Numbered from the stretch's first letter, positions 1 through 8,905 are shown. The stretch: 64,000 bases of DNA from Flavobacterium sp. (GCF_030146175.1 NZ_JASLCE010000043.1:1-64000); one strand, 5' to 3'. Notes: a model not told the origin generated them from the sequence alone. A program made the numbers and translations.

Positions 1-1326
1 GCGGTAGAGCGTTGTTAGCGCAATATTGAGTAATCGTGCTGTTTCGGTTTTGTTTCCGTTGGTATGATTCAGCACTTTTTGGATGTGTATTTTTTCGGCT
101 GCAGCCAATGAAAAAGCAGATAGGATCGTAGTAGTGTCATTTCCGGTTTCATTTTGCAATTGCTGTAATTCCAACGGCAAACTACTAGGGGTTAGCGCTG
201 TTTCGGTTTCCAGAATCACACTTCGCTCGATGATGTTTTTTAATTCACGTATATTACCGGGCCAGGTATGCCGTTTTAAAAGTTGCAGACAATCGTCGGA
301 AATGGTTTTGATTTTTTTATTGGTTCGGATGCTAAAAAACTGAAGAAAGTTTAGAGCCAGTTGATCAATATCGGAAGGGCGGTCTTTTAAAGCCGGAAGC
401 GGAATCTGAAACACGGATAATCGGTAATATAAATCCTGTCGGAAGTGACCGTTTTCGATTTCTTTGAGCAGGTTTCGATTGGTGGCGGCAATGATACGTA
501 CGTTTACTTGGGTTACTTTACTTTCGCCCACTTTAATAAACTCCCCGTTTTCGAGTACGCGTAAAAGCTTGGCCTGTAAATCCAAAGGCATTTCGCCGAT
601 TTCATCAAGGAAAATCGTACCGTTATGGGCTTCTTCAAATAGTCCTTTTTTGTCTTTATTGGCTCCGGTAAAAGCACCGGCGATATGACCAAACATTTCA
701 CTTTCCAACAAGTCATGACTAAAAGCCGAACAGTTAATTGCGACAAAATTTTTATTTTTTCGTTCTCCGGATTGATGAATCGCCTGTGCGAAAACTTCTT
801 TTCCGGTGCCGGTTTCACCGGTTAGCAACACGGTTGTATCGGTTACAGCGACTTTTTTGGCCAGTTCGATCGCTTGCAGTAACGTTTTTGAATTTCCAAT
901 GATGCCGTCAAACGAAAATTTAGTTTCCAGTCGGGCTTCCAGTTGAGCAACCCGTTTGGTTAGTGCGCTTTTTTCGATTGCCCGGTGCAACAACGGAATG
1001 ATCTTATTGTTATCGTCACCTTTTACGATATAATCGAAGGCTCCGTTTTTAATCGCCTGTACGCCATCGGGAATATTCCCGTAAGCGGTAAGCAGAATCA
1101 CCTCGACATTTGGATATTTTTCCTTGATTGTTTGAGTGAGTTCCACACCATTGCCATCGGGAAGCTTTACGTCGCATAGAACAACATCAATTGGATTTTG
1201 CTCCAGTTTTTTTAAACCGGATTTACAATCGCCAGCCTGGAAGACTTCAAAATTTTCCAAACCGATAATGCGCGCCATCAAGGAACGCAGTTTTTCTTCA
1301 TCGTCTATGATCAGTATTTTTTTCAA
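1..1326 (-). CDS. Sigma-54-dependent response regulator (NtrC family), C-terminus cut by window edge
   Basis: Transcription activator of a two-component system that drives sigma-54 promoters. In the 442 residues present I see a receiver domain (residues 1-115; acidic pair D8-D9, phosphoacceptor D52 in CDVKLPDG, T80, K102), an AAA+ domain with Walker A GETGTGKE at 170-177, the sigma-54 contact loop GAFTGA at 217-222 and Walker B IFLDEIGE near 238-245, and a Fis-type helix-turn-helix at about 410-442 (NKTETARLLNIALTTLYR). Only a few C-terminal residues should lie outside the window. The start must be TTG at 1324-1326: an in-frame stop lies ten codons upstream and there is no ATG between, while KKILIIDDE is the normal first strand of a receiver. 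The partner histidine kinase is not in the window; by habit of this family it would be just beyond the left edge. Confidence 0.9.
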   Translation of the reverse strand, partial: MKKILIIDDEEKLRSLMARIIGLENFEVFQAGDCKSGLKKLEQNPIDVVLCDVKLPDGNGVELTQTIKEKYPNVEVILLTAYGNIPDGVQAIKNGAFDYIVKGDDNNKIIPLLHRAIEKSALTKRVAQLEARLETKFSFDGIIGNSKTLLQAIELAKKVAVTDTTVLLTGETGTGKEVFAQAIHQSGERKNKNFVAINCSAFSHDLLESEMFGHIAGAFTGANKDKKGLFEEAHNGTIFLDEIGEMPLDLQAKLLRVLENGEFIKVGESKVTQVNVRIIAATNRNLLKEIENGHFRQDLYYRLSVFQIPLPALKDRPSDIDQLALNFLQFFSIRTNKKIKTISDDCLQLLKRHTWPGNIRELKNIIERSVILETETALTPSSLPLELQQLQNETGNDTTTILSAFSLAAAEKIHIQKVLNHTNGNKTETARLLNIALTTLYR

Positions 1327-1415
1327 GGGAAAAGGCTTAAATGCAAAGCAAAGTTATTAAATAAGCCAATACGGTAAGAAAAGTAGGCTCTATTAGCGCA
1401 ATAAAAAAATTAAGA

Positions 1416-1877
1416 CTAATGGGTGATCTTATGTTCCCGGTCTAACCAACATAGGTAGAAAACGGATTTATTTCTAAAACCGTGTACTCTTTTTTTTGCA
1501 TCGACTCTTAATTCGAACAACGTTATATCCTGTGATAGCTTATTTTTGAATTCGGGATTTGGATATTTTTTTACGGGTATGATCGTGTAAGCGATTCCGT
1601 TTTTTTGAATTTTTCTGGCAGTAGCATATACTTGTGTCCAGGTATATTGATGCACTTTTTTATAGAAATTCCAAAAATCATTCATGTCTTGTTTGGACCA
1701 GTCTGAAAAACACTGATAGCCATTTTGCAGGTGTAAAAAAGAAATGATTAGTTTTAAATCATCACCATTTTCATTCGTTCCGATCAAGTGTGTCGCCGTT
1801 TTGTTGATATAGGTTGTTTCCGTATTTGTTTTTACAGCGTCTTTATTGATATAGGAACTTTTATGCTGTTTTGGCAT
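1416..1877 (-). CDS. Hypothetical protein, candidate toxin partner of the Panacea-domain protein
   Basis: A 153-residue basic protein that I do not recognise as a whole. It has no signal peptide or membrane helix. The C-terminal 45 residues (ELRVDAKKRVHGFRNKSVFY, then a W-L-D-R-x-H-K-I ending) look like the closing strands of a RelE/ParE-type small toxin fold, but this is a weak resemblance. Its start overlaps the end of the upstream gene by 17 bases, so the two are translationally coupled. Genes placed directly beside a Panacea (DUF4065) protein are often toxins neutralised by it, and this context is the main reason for the call. Confidence 0.5.
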   Translation of the reverse strand: MPKQHKSSYINKDAVKTNTETTYINKTATHLIGTNENGDDLKLIISFLHLQNGYQCFSDWSKQDMNDFWNFYKKVHQYTWTQVYATARKIQKNGIAYTIIPVKKYPNPEFKNKLSQDITLFELRVDAKKRVHGFRNKSVFYLCWLDREHKITH

Positions 1878-2337
1878 TGTTTAAATCCGAATAAAAACGT
1901 TCCATAGTTTGGTGTGTGATTATGGCATTGGAGCGTTCCCATTCATTAAGATTGGCTCGGGCATCGATCCATGGTTTTTCGGAATGGGTTAGGGCTTCTA
2001 AATACGTAGCAGAATGTTCATTATAAATTTCAAAAACTTCATTTAAAAGTTTTTCTGTTTCTACATTGTCAAATACGATCTTTTCCAAATTAATACCGGA
2101 AGGATCTATCCGATCATTTCTCAGGATATATGAAAAACGGGAATATTGACTAGGAACAACCGGCCCGTGCGCCCATGCCTGAATTTCTTCTTTAAATAAA
2201 GGCGTTTTAAAGATTGCTAAATGCCATGCCTGACAATAATAAAGGAGTTTTTGTAATTTCAGAGGAGAAATAGTATCACCGGCATTGGTGTTCACTTTTG
2301 AGATAATCCAGTCTGCAATTTGTTTACTCGTTTTCAT
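1861..2337 (-). CDS. Panacea-domain (DUF4065, SocA/GepA-like) protein, probable antitoxin
   Basis: A 158-residue soluble protein with the DUF4065 signature: SPLKLQKLLYYCQAWHL at about residues 24-40, then IQAWAHGPVVPSQY at about 53-66. Panacea domains act as antitoxins for many unrelated toxins, and SocA also acts as a proteolytic adaptor. I place the start at ATG 2337 (MKTSKQIADWI), which fits the family N-terminus. An upstream in-frame ATG at 2352 would add five residues, but a promoter-like TACCTTTA lies across 2342-2349. The downstream gene overlaps it by 17 bases, giving an antitoxin-first pair. Confidence 0.75.
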   Translation of the reverse strand: MKTSKQIADWIISKVNTNAGDTISPLKLQKLLYYCQAWHLAIFKTPLFKEEIQAWAHGPVVPSQYSRFSYILRNDRIDPSGINLEKIVFDNVETEKLLNEVFEIYNEHSATYLEALTHSEKPWIDARANLNEWERSNAIITHQTMERFYSDLNNAKTA

Positions 2338-2423
2338 ATTATAAAGGTACAATTTTTCAATTTACATTGACCAGACTAAATTGCAGCGTCTTATTTTGTC
2401 TTTCGTTTGACTTTTTTAATACT

Positions 2424-2460
2424 AAAAAAACCTGTCCAATCTCAAAGATCGGACAGGTTT
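2424..2460 (-). terminator. Intrinsic terminator of the alkaline phosphatase gene
   Basis: On the minus strand a perfect 10-bp stem (AAACCTGTCC at 2451-2460, its complement at 2428-2437) is followed by a run of seven T. The stem core AACCTGTC is shared with the dispersed palindromic repeats at 7719, 24496 and 30463. Confidence 0.85.
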
Positions 2461-2481
2461 ATAAATCCGGTTTTTAGCGGA

Positions 2482-3897
2482 TTAGAATTTATTTTCCACT
2501 TCTGCTGCCTGAAGCATCAGATAGTGTAAGTCGGTATTTTTTACAAATGGTTTTAGTAAATCGCTACCCGGACCAAACATGGCCAGCTCTACATAATCGG
2601 CGGAGTGATCCATACTGATCCAGCCCACAGAGTTTGTTTTTTGCTGCATTTCGGAAAACGCTTTATACGGTAACTTTTTGTAGTTGTACAAGCCGTCTTC
2701 CTTATGTAAGCCGTCGTAATAGCTTAAAACGGTTTTGGCATCCTCATCGGTTATCGTCTTACCGTTGGCATGTTCGATAATGTCGTGAACCTGTTTTACC
2801 GTCGATTGCGGACTAATGGAGTTTAGAATCCACTCGTTGGTTTGGGTATAGTTCTGAATGCTGTCGAAGTTCGCATTGGCGTATTTACCATAAATCACAC
2901 CCGGATTTGCATTTCCGTGATCGGTTGTGATGATCACTAAGGTTTCCTTATCTTTTTCGGCAAAATCGATGGCCACTTTTACAGCTTCATCAAATGCCAC
3001 CTGATCGTAAATCAACGCACCGATATCGTTGGCATGTGCCGCCCAATCCACTTTTCCGCCTTCAATCTGCAGTACAAAACCATTTTTATGATTCTTCATG
3101 CGATCGATCGCTTTTTGTGCCATTTCGGCTAAAGTCGGGATATTTTCGGTTAATTCTTTGCTGCTTTTACGGTCGATGCTATACGGTAAGGCATCATCAT
3201 AAAACACACCCAAAATCGGTTTATTGGTATCGGCGGCCAGCATTTCGTTACGGCTACGCGCTACCTGATATCCTTTGGCTTTATAAGCCGCATACATATC
3301 TTTTTTATCTTTTCGGATTTCAGGGCTGAAATAATTGTTTCCACCACCCATCATGATATCAAATCCCAGGTCCAGATATTGTTCGGCAATATCTTCCTGT
3401 GCATTACGACTTTTGCTGTTTACACAAAAACCGGCCGGAGTAGCATGCGTAATCGGAACAGTGGTTACACAACCCGCCATTTTTCCGGATTTTTTAAATT
3501 TTTGCCAGATCGGCATATGTATTTCTCCATTAGGGCCTACGTTAAGCGAACCGTTATTTACACGGAAACCACCACCCCAGGAAGAACTTCCCGCAGAAGA
3601 ATCCGTAACGATCGAACTCGCCGAAGCGGTATCCATCAACGCACGGTTGATACGGCTGTCGCGGTATAACTGTAACCAATTGGAACCGTGACCCATTTTG
3701 CGATTCAGGTATAAATCGGCCATATTTAAAGTTCCGGTACTCATTCCGTCGCTTACCAGGAAAATGATGTTTTTTGCTTTTTTATTTTTTCGAACCGTGT
3801 CAAATTCAAGTGTATTGGAAACGGCATCCAGTGGATTTACCAAAGCAGCGCCTAAAGTAAAAATCGAACCGTTTCTGAAAAATCTCCTTCTGTCCAT
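2482..3897 (-). CDS. Alkaline phosphatase (PhoA superfamily), exported
   Basis: Hydrolyses phosphate monoesters outside the cytoplasm to supply phosphate. The 471-residue protein starts with a twin-arginine-like leader (MDRRRFFRNGS, then a hydrophobic stretch), so Tat export is likely. The metal and active-site motifs are in order: VSDGMS near residue 49, IVTDSSAGSSS near 96-106 with the serine nucleophile, TTDHGNAN near 326 and SMDHSADYVELA near 432. The spacing fits a bacterial PhoA-type enzyme. It is transcribed alone, with a TACCTTTG promoter upstream and a strong terminator downstream. Substrate preference cannot be read from the sequence. Confidence 0.93.
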   Translation of the reverse strand: MDRRRFFRNGSIFTLGAALVNPLDAVSNTLEFDTVRKNKKAKNIIFLVSDGMSTGTLNMADLYLNRKMGHGSNWLQLYRDSRINRALMDTASASSIVTDSSAGSSSWGGGFRVNNGSLNVGPNGEIHMPIWQKFKKSGKMAGCVTTVPITHATPAGFCVNSKSRNAQEDIAEQYLDLGFDIMMGGGNNYFSPEIRKDKKDMYAAYKAKGYQVARSRNEMLAADTNKPILGVFYDDALPYSIDRKSSKELTENIPTLAEMAQKAIDRMKNHKNGFVLQIEGGKVDWAAHANDIGALIYDQVAFDEAVKVAIDFAEKDKETLVIITTDHGNANPGVIYGKYANANFDSIQNYTQTNEWILNSISPQSTVKQVHDIIEHANGKTITDEDAKTVLSYYDGLHKEDGLYNYKKLPYKAFSEMQQKTNSVGWISMDHSADYVELAMFGPGSDLLKPFVKNTDLHYLMLQAAEVENKF

Positions 3898-3922
3898 GTT
3901 GTATAATGCTGTAATTAGGCTC

Positions 3923-3930
3923 CAAAGGTA
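3923..3930 (-). promoter_or_regulatory. Promoter -7 element, alkaline phosphatase gene
   Basis: TACCTTTG on the minus strand, an exact match to the Bacteroidota sigma-A element TAnnTTTG, 26 bases upstream of the ATG. Confidence 0.65.
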
Positions 3931-3975
3931 AAAAACAATTGGTTAAGCCGTTTTATCTTAGTGTTATTTTAAGTA

Positions 3976-4002
3976 AAAAGAGCCTTATTATGAGGCTCTT
4001 TT
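3976..4002 (-). terminator. Intrinsic terminator of lysA
   Basis: Arms AAAAGAGCCT and AGGCTCTTTT (10 bp) with a 7-base loop, ending in a T-rich tract on the minus strand just downstream of the lysA stop. Confidence 0.85.
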
Positions 4003-4021
4003 CTTAATTTGATTCTTATTT

Positions 4022-5230
4022 TTATTCAAAATCTACAATAACCTGATTGCGGATGATGTCTTCGAAAGTTTCCCGCTCGCGAATCAGGTGCGCTTTTCCG
4101 TTATACCAAAGCACTTCGGCCGGACGGACTCTCGAATTGTAATTGGACGCCATCGAAAAACAATAGGCGCCGGCATTGCGGAAACACAGGATATCGCCTT
4201 CTTTGATTTCGGAAATCCGACGGTTACTGCCAAAGGTGTCGGTTTCACAGATATAACCCACAACGGTATAAAAACGCTCTTTCCCTTTTGGATTGGAGAT
4301 GTTTTCGATATGATGTTGCGATCCGTAAAACATCGGACGAATCAGGTGGTTAAAACCACTGTCGATACCCGCAAAAACGGTTGAGGTGGTTTGTTTGACC
4401 ACATTTACTTTAGCCAGAAAATAACCGGCTTCGCTTACCAGAAATTTACCCGGTTCGAAAGCCAGCGTAAGCTCGCGACCGTATTCTTTGCAAAAAGTAT
4501 TAAAACGACGGGACAATTTTTTACCCAGTTCTTCGACATTGGTTTCGATATCGCCTTTTTTATACGGTACTTTAAAACCGCTTCCGAAGTCGATAAATTC
4601 CAGTTCTTTAAAATGACTGGCCGTTTCAAATAAGATTTCGGCCGCATATAAAAACACCTCGATGTCCAGAATATCCGAACCGGTGTGCATATGAATCCCG
4701 TTGATGTGCATTTGTGTATTTTCGATAATCCGTAGCAAATGAGGTAGCTGATGAATCGAAATACCGAATTTACTATCGATATGGCCCACGGAAATATTCG
4801 AGTTACCACCCGCCATGACATGTGGATTGATTCGGATACAAACCGGAGTGGTTGGATGTTTGGCTCCGAATTGTTCCAGAATGGATAGATTATCGATATT
4901 GATCTGAACGCCCAGTTGTGCTACTTCCTCGATTTCTTCCATCGAAACCCCGTTAGGCGTATAGATGATTCGTTCGGGTGTAAAGCCTGCAAGTAAGCCT
5001 AACTGTACCTCCTGGATAGATACCGTATCAAGCCCCGATCCCATCTTCTTCAGTAGCTTAAGAACAGATAGGTTCGACAATGCCTTGACTGCATAATTAA
5101 TGCGCAACTTTTCCACCTTGGAAAAAGCATTGGTTAAACGTTGGTACTGTGATTGCATTTTTTCGGCGTCGTATACATATACAGGACTGCCAAATTCTTC
5201 CGCTACTGAAAGTAAATGATTGATTTGCAT
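4022..5230 (-). CDS. lysA: Diaminopimelate decarboxylase
   Basis: Converts meso-diaminopimelate to L-lysine, the last step of lysine synthesis, in the cytoplasm with PLP. It is a fold-type III (alanine racemase-like) enzyme: the PLP lysine is K49 in NYAVKAL, followed by HMHTGSD, DFGSGFKV and EPGKFLV in the barrel. The C-terminal domain carries the substrate motif CETDTF and the tyrosine-bearing NAGAYCFSMASNYNSR. At 402 residues the length is normal. It stands alone with its own promoter (TATATTTG) and terminator, so lysine genes are not clustered here. The dapB-like gene at 63.3 kb is far away. Confidence 0.95.
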   Translation of the reverse strand: MQINHLLSVAEEFGSPVYVYDAEKMQSQYQRLTNAFSKVEKLRINYAVKALSNLSVLKLLKKMGSGLDTVSIQEVQLGLLAGFTPERIIYTPNGVSMEEIEEVAQLGVQINIDNLSILEQFGAKHPTTPVCIRINPHVMAGGNSNISVGHIDSKFGISIHQLPHLLRIIENTQMHINGIHMHTGSDILDIEVFLYAAEILFETASHFKELEFIDFGSGFKVPYKKGDIETNVEELGKKLSRRFNTFCKEYGRELTLAFEPGKFLVSEAGYFLAKVNVVKQTTSTVFAGIDSGFNHLIRPMFYGSQHHIENISNPKGKERFYTVVGYICETDTFGSNRRISEIKEGDILCFRNAGAYCFSMASNYNSRVRPAEVLWYNGKAHLIRERETFEDIIRNQVIVDFE

Positions 5231-5255
5231 GCGCTATAAAATTTGTTAATAATAA

Positions 5256-5263
5256 CAAATATA
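5256..5263 (-). promoter_or_regulatory. Promoter -7 element, lysA
   Basis: TATATTTG on the minus strand, an exact TAnnTTTG match 26 bases upstream of the lysA ATG. Confidence 0.65.
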
Positions 5264-5465
5264 AAAATCATCCGGTTTGCGTTGGAGTTGGTGTGAATAA
5301 TTAGTAAATAAGTTGAAAATGCTGAAAAAAAGATAGTATTTCGATTCTTTTACTGTTTTTTATTGTTGAAATGATAATGAATTTCCGGATTTAATAAAAG
5401 GGTAGTGTGTAATCATGACTTTGAAATGTCGTTGATTTAGAACGATTTAGTCAGATGAAATAAAA

Positions 5466-5496
5466 AACCGCTAACAGTGTGATACTTTTAGCGGTT
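5466..5496 (-). terminator. Intrinsic terminator of the threonine aldolase gene
   Basis: 9-bp arms AACCGCTAA and TTAGCGGTT with a 13-base loop, followed on the minus strand by a T-rich tract. Confidence 0.8.
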
Positions 5497-5520
5497 GTAA
5501 TTGTAATATAACAAAAAGTT

Positions 5521-6546
5521 TTAAAATGTCATTTTCTGTAAGGTTTCCAATACATACGAATGCATCACTTCGCGATAATCAAGGTGTGTTACGAGACGTA
5601 ATTTTCCTTTACCCATCGAACTGATAAAGATGTTTTTCTGTTTTAGCTTTTCGATGATAGCATTCTCGTTATACTGTGGTTTCACCGAAAAAATAAGAAT
5701 ATTGGTTTCCACGGGTTCTACTTTGGCTACCCAGGGTAAGTCCTTTAAAACCGAACCGATTTGTCGGGCTCTGCGGTGATCTTCTTCCAGTCGGCCAACA
5801 TGATGTTGCAGGGCATAAAGACCCGCCGCTGCCAGATAACCGGCCTGACGCATACCGCCACCAAAGATTTTACGAATCCGGAGTGCTTTATGTATATCCT
5901 CACGGCTTCCCAATAATACCGATCCTATCGGAGCACCCAAACCTTTGGACAAACAAACCGAAATCGTATCGAATAACTCGCCATATTGTTTCGGATGCTG
6001 ACGTTTGGCTACCAAAGCATTCCACAAACGGGCGCCGTCCAAATGGTATTTCAGACCATGATCGCGACAAACCTGTCGAATGCGTTTTAATTCTTCAATA
6101 TCATAACAGGCACCACCGCCTTTATTGGTTGTGTTTTCGATGCTGACCAAACTCGTTAACGGACTGTGGTAAAATTCCGGATCGTTGATGTTGGCTTCCA
6201 CCTGACTGGCGGTTATCATACCGCGGTCACCATCAACAAGACAACAGGAAACCCCGCTGTTAAAGGAAGCACCACCACCTTCGTAATGAAAAATGTGGGA
6301 CCATTTGTCACATATAATTTGTTCACCGGGATTGGTGTGTAATTTTATTGCGGTTTGATTGGCCATCGTTCCGGAAGGGAAAAAAAGCGCAGCTTCCATT
6401 CCGAACAGATCCGCTACGGTTTCTTCCAATTCGATCACCGTGGGATCCTGCTTATACACGTCGTCACCCACTTTAGCCCGGAACATTTGCTGTAGCATTT
6501 CGGGAGTAGGCTTTGTAACGGTATCGCTAACTAAATTTATTTCCAT
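5521..6546 (-). CDS. ltaE: Low-specificity L-threonine aldolase
   Basis: PLP enzyme that cleaves L-threonine or L-allo-threonine to glycine and acetaldehyde. The 341-residue protein begins with the family hallmark NLVSDTVTKPTPEML and continues with GDDVYKQDPTV, FFPSGTMANQ, the conserved HLDGARLWNA near residue 168-177 and the PLP lysine K201 in CLSKGLGAPIGSVL. Length is normal. It is divergent from prfB, with 49 bases between the two starts. I see no exact TAnnTTTG on its own strand in that gap. Confidence 0.93.
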   Translation of the reverse strand: MEINLVSDTVTKPTPEMLQQMFRAKVGDDVYKQDPTVIELEETVADLFGMEAALFFPSGTMANQTAIKLHTNPGEQIICDKWSHIFHYEGGGASFNSGVSCCLVDGDRGMITASQVEANINDPEFYHSPLTSLVSIENTTNKGGGACYDIEELKRIRQVCRDHGLKYHLDGARLWNALVAKRQHPKQYGELFDTISVCLSKGLGAPIGSVLLGSREDIHKALRIRKIFGGGMRQAGYLAAAGLYALQHHVGRLEEDHRRARQIGSVLKDLPWVAKVEPVETNILIFSVKPQYNENAIIEKLKQKNIFISSMGKGKLRLVTHLDYREVMHSYVLETLQKMTF

Positions 6547-6565
6547 ATATTTAAAAAGGAATGTC

Positions 6566-6573
6566 TATTTTTG
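6566..6573 (+). promoter_or_regulatory. Promoter -7 element, prfB
   Basis: TATTTTTG, an exact TAnnTTTG match 22 bases upstream of the prfB ATG. Confidence 0.6.
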
Positions 6574-6595
6574 CGGGTATAAAACTACGATATTT

Positions 6596-7703
6596 ATGGT
6601 AAATACCGAACAGATTAAGGATATTATTGAGCGCCTTGGTGCGTTAAGGAGGTATCTTTGACATCGATAAAAAACAGATAGAGATTACCAACGAAGAAGA
6701 GAAAACCTTTGCACCCGACTTTTGGAATAACGCCAAAGAAGCGGAACTTATTGTTAAAAATATCCGTTCCAAGAAAAAATGGGTAGACGATTATGAAAAA
6801 GGTGTCGCTTTGGCCGAAGAACTGCAGATCATTCAGGAGTTTTTTAAAGAAGGCGATGCGACCGAAGAGGAGTTGGATCAACAATACGAACTGACCAATA
6901 CGCATATTGAAAACCTGGAATTCCGAAACATGCTTTCGGACGAAGGAGACAGTATGAGTGCCGTACTTCAGATCACAGCCGGAGCGGGTGGAACCGAAAG
7001 TTGTGATTGGGCTGCCATGCTGATGCGAATGTATCTGATGTGGGGGGAAAGTCAGGGCTATAAAATCAAAGAACTAAACTTCCAGGAAGGCGAGGTTGCT
7101 GGTGTCAAAACCGTAACCCTTGAATTTGAAGGTGATTATTCTTTTGGTTATTTAAAAGGAGAAAATGGTGTACACCGATTGGTGCGTATATCGCCTTTCG
7201 ATAGTAATGCGAAACGACATACTTCCTTTGCATCGGTTTATGTTTATCCGTTGGCCGATGATACGATCGAAATCGAGATTAGTCCGTCGGATATTTCGTG
7301 GGAAACGATGCGTTCGAGTGGTGCAGGAGGACAAAATGTAAACAAAGTGGAAACGGCGGTACGTTTACGTCACCATCCAACCGGGATTATTATTGAAAAT
7401 TCCGAAACCCGTTCGCAATTGGATAATAAAACCAAAGCGATGCAGTTGTTAAAATCGCAATTGTATGAAATCGAATTGAAAAAGCGTCAGGCCAAACGAG
7501 ACGAGATCGAAGCCAATAAGATGAAAATCGAATGGGGATCGCAAATCCGAAACTATGTGATGCATCCGTATAAACTGGTAAAAGATGTTCGAACCGGTTA
7601 TGAAACCAGCGATGTTGACGGAGTGATGGATGGCGAACTGGATGAGTTTTTAAAAGCCTATCTGATGATGATGGGACAAAAAGATACCACCAATAATTCT
7701 TAA
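6596..7703 (+). CDS. prfB: Peptide chain release factor 2, with programmed +1 frameshift
   Basis: Recognises UGA and UAA stop codons and triggers peptide release on the ribosome. The gene is in two frames. Frame one runs from ATG 6596 through 21 codons ending RRYL and stops at TGA 6659-6661; reading then slips +1 to GAC at 6660-6662 and continues to 7703, giving 368 residues. In the second part I see [15 protein letters not shown], with the SPF tripeptide that reads the stop codon, and the catalytic GGQ at residues 244-246 in [17 protein letters not shown]. The joined protein has normal length and no other lesion, so this is regulated decoding, not a broken gene. A strong bidirectional terminator follows at 7774. 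Confidence 0.96.
6647..6662 (+). promoter_or_regulatory. prfB autoregulatory +1 frameshift site
   Basis: AGGAGG TAT CTT TGA C: an internal Shine-Dalgarno sequence three bases before the slippery CTT, then an in-frame TGA in the poor context TGAC. When RF2 is scarce the ribosome pauses on UGA and slips to GAC. This is the classical arrangement known from E. coli prfB. It is notable that the SD sequence is kept in a lineage whose initiation rarely uses one. Confidence 0.95.
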
Positions 7704-7718
7704 AAAATACTGCCTCTA

Positions 7719-7751
7719 ACACCTGACAGGTTTCCAAAACCTGTCAGGTGT
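7719..7751. repeat. Dispersed palindromic repeat, copy 1
   Basis: Perfect 15-bp arms (ACACCTGACAGGTTT and its complement) around a 3-base loop, between prfB and the convergent endonuclease gene. The same element with 3-base loop occurs at 24496-24528 and 30463-30495. Confidence 0.9.
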
Positions 7752-7773
7752 AAAAAGGAAAGTATACAAATAA

Positions 7774-7800
7774 AAAAGGGCTACATAGTGTAGCCCTTTT
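7774..7800. terminator. Bidirectional terminator between prfB and the endonuclease I gene
   Basis: 12-bp arms AAAAGGGCTACA and TGTAGCCCTTTT with a 3-base loop. It has A and T runs on both sides, so it can serve both convergent genes. Confidence 0.88.
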
Positions 7801-7806
7801 TCTGTA

Positions 7807-8877
7807 TTAGTTGATGATCACTTTTCTGGTAGTAGACTGATTCTCGGCAGCCATTTTTACAAAGTAGAATCCTTGTGGTAAGTTTTCCAAGGTATAGGTA
7901 CCTTGGTTTCCGGTAGGATTTTTGATTTGTTGTAGTATTTGTCCGTTAAGGGTAATCAGTGTGATTTCGTCCAATGCTTTTTCCGATTGAATAGCAATAC
8001 GGTTGGTATTCGACGGATTCGGATATACTGTAACCGATGCTAAGGCATCGAAAGTATCGGTAGCCAGTGCCTGACCCCAGATCATTGCTACATATTCTGG
8101 ATGATCAATATAAGGATTACGATTGCCCTGAAAAGCATAAATCGCATTGTTACGGGCAATTTCACGCGGACTTACCGGATCCTGATTGTGCCAGGTTAAT
8201 AATATATTTTTAAACCAGTTGCTCAGTGCCTGATTGCTGGTGTTATTAAGCATCGCATGATTCCAGGTGGCTACTTTATCTTCATAACGGGTTACGAAAT
8301 ACAACAAACAACGGGCTACATCTCCTTTAAACTCGTCGATCGGTTCAAAGACTTTTCCGGAATATCCAGAGGTAGTATTATTTCCTAATTTCGAACCGTT
8401 TCTAGACGTCCAGGTCGGGTTGCTTACTATTCCAAATGGATAATTGCTACGCATACCGTTTACTTTTCCATCGGTTGGTAAGATATGGTGTGCATCCGAT
8501 ACCATTGGCGAAGCTTCGTTAAAAACACTTTGTGGCATTAAGTGCTCGCGGTTAAAACAATCACCTTCATTGGCATAGTTTCCACAACGGTCACCAGTAA
8601 CAGTCGCAGAATAATTGTAAAAATCCGGGCCATCCGGTTTTTCAGAATAGATATCCAGAATAGTACCGTCGTTTTCATAAAAATAATCGCGATCGGATGT
8701 CTGGTAACAGGTGTAAAGTGCATTGTAGCTTTTGGCGCTATGTCCTTTAATGATGTTGTACAACTGCGTTTTTAGTGTATAACCCGTTCCGGTGGCGGAA
8801 TTGTAATACCCTTGAGGAATCTGGGCAAACGAGGTTACTACCGACATTAAAAATGCAGATAGGTAAATTTTTGTCAT
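7807..8877 (-). CDS. Secreted endonuclease I family nuclease with T9SS sorting domain
   Basis: Extracellular nuclease, probably for DNA scavenging. A 19-residue signal peptide ends at SFAQ. Residues about 20-260 are the endonuclease I (PF04231) domain with the metal-binding His motif NREHLMPQS and DAHHILPTDGKVN, then the motif R-x-N-x-P-F. The last 75 or so residues are a type A type IX secretion C-terminal domain: VYPNPSN at its start, then short beta strands to the KVIIN end. This means export by the Bacteroidota type IX system and probable surface attachment or release. It has its own TACATTTG promoter. Confidence 0.92.
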   Translation of the reverse strand: MTKIYLSAFLMSVVTSFAQIPQGYYNSATGTGYTLKTQLYNIIKGHSAKSYNALYTCYQTSDRDYFYENDGTILDIYSEKPDGPDFYNYSATVTGDRCGNYANEGDCFNREHLMPQSVFNEASPMVSDAHHILPTDGKVNGMRSNYPFGIVSNPTWTSRNGSKLGNNTTSGYSGKVFEPIDEFKGDVARCLLYFVTRYEDKVATWNHAMLNNTSNQALSNWFKNILLTWHNQDPVSPREIARNNAIYAFQGNRNPYIDHPEYVAMIWGQALATDTFDALASVTVYPNPSNTNRIAIQSEKALDEITLITLNGQILQQIKNPTGNQGTYTLENLPQGFYFVKMAAENQSTTRKVIIN

Positions 8878-8897
8878 AGTGGATTAATTTTGGACGG

Positions 8898-8905
8898 CAA
8901 ATGTA
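8898..8905 (-). promoter_or_regulatory. Promoter -7 element, endonuclease I gene
   Basis: TACATTTG on the minus strand, an exact TAnnTTTG match 20 bases upstream of the ATG. Confidence 0.6.

Noticed and set aside
6596-6661. prfB as a frameshifted pseudogene
   Set aside because: The break is the programmed +1 site and the rest of the protein is intact.
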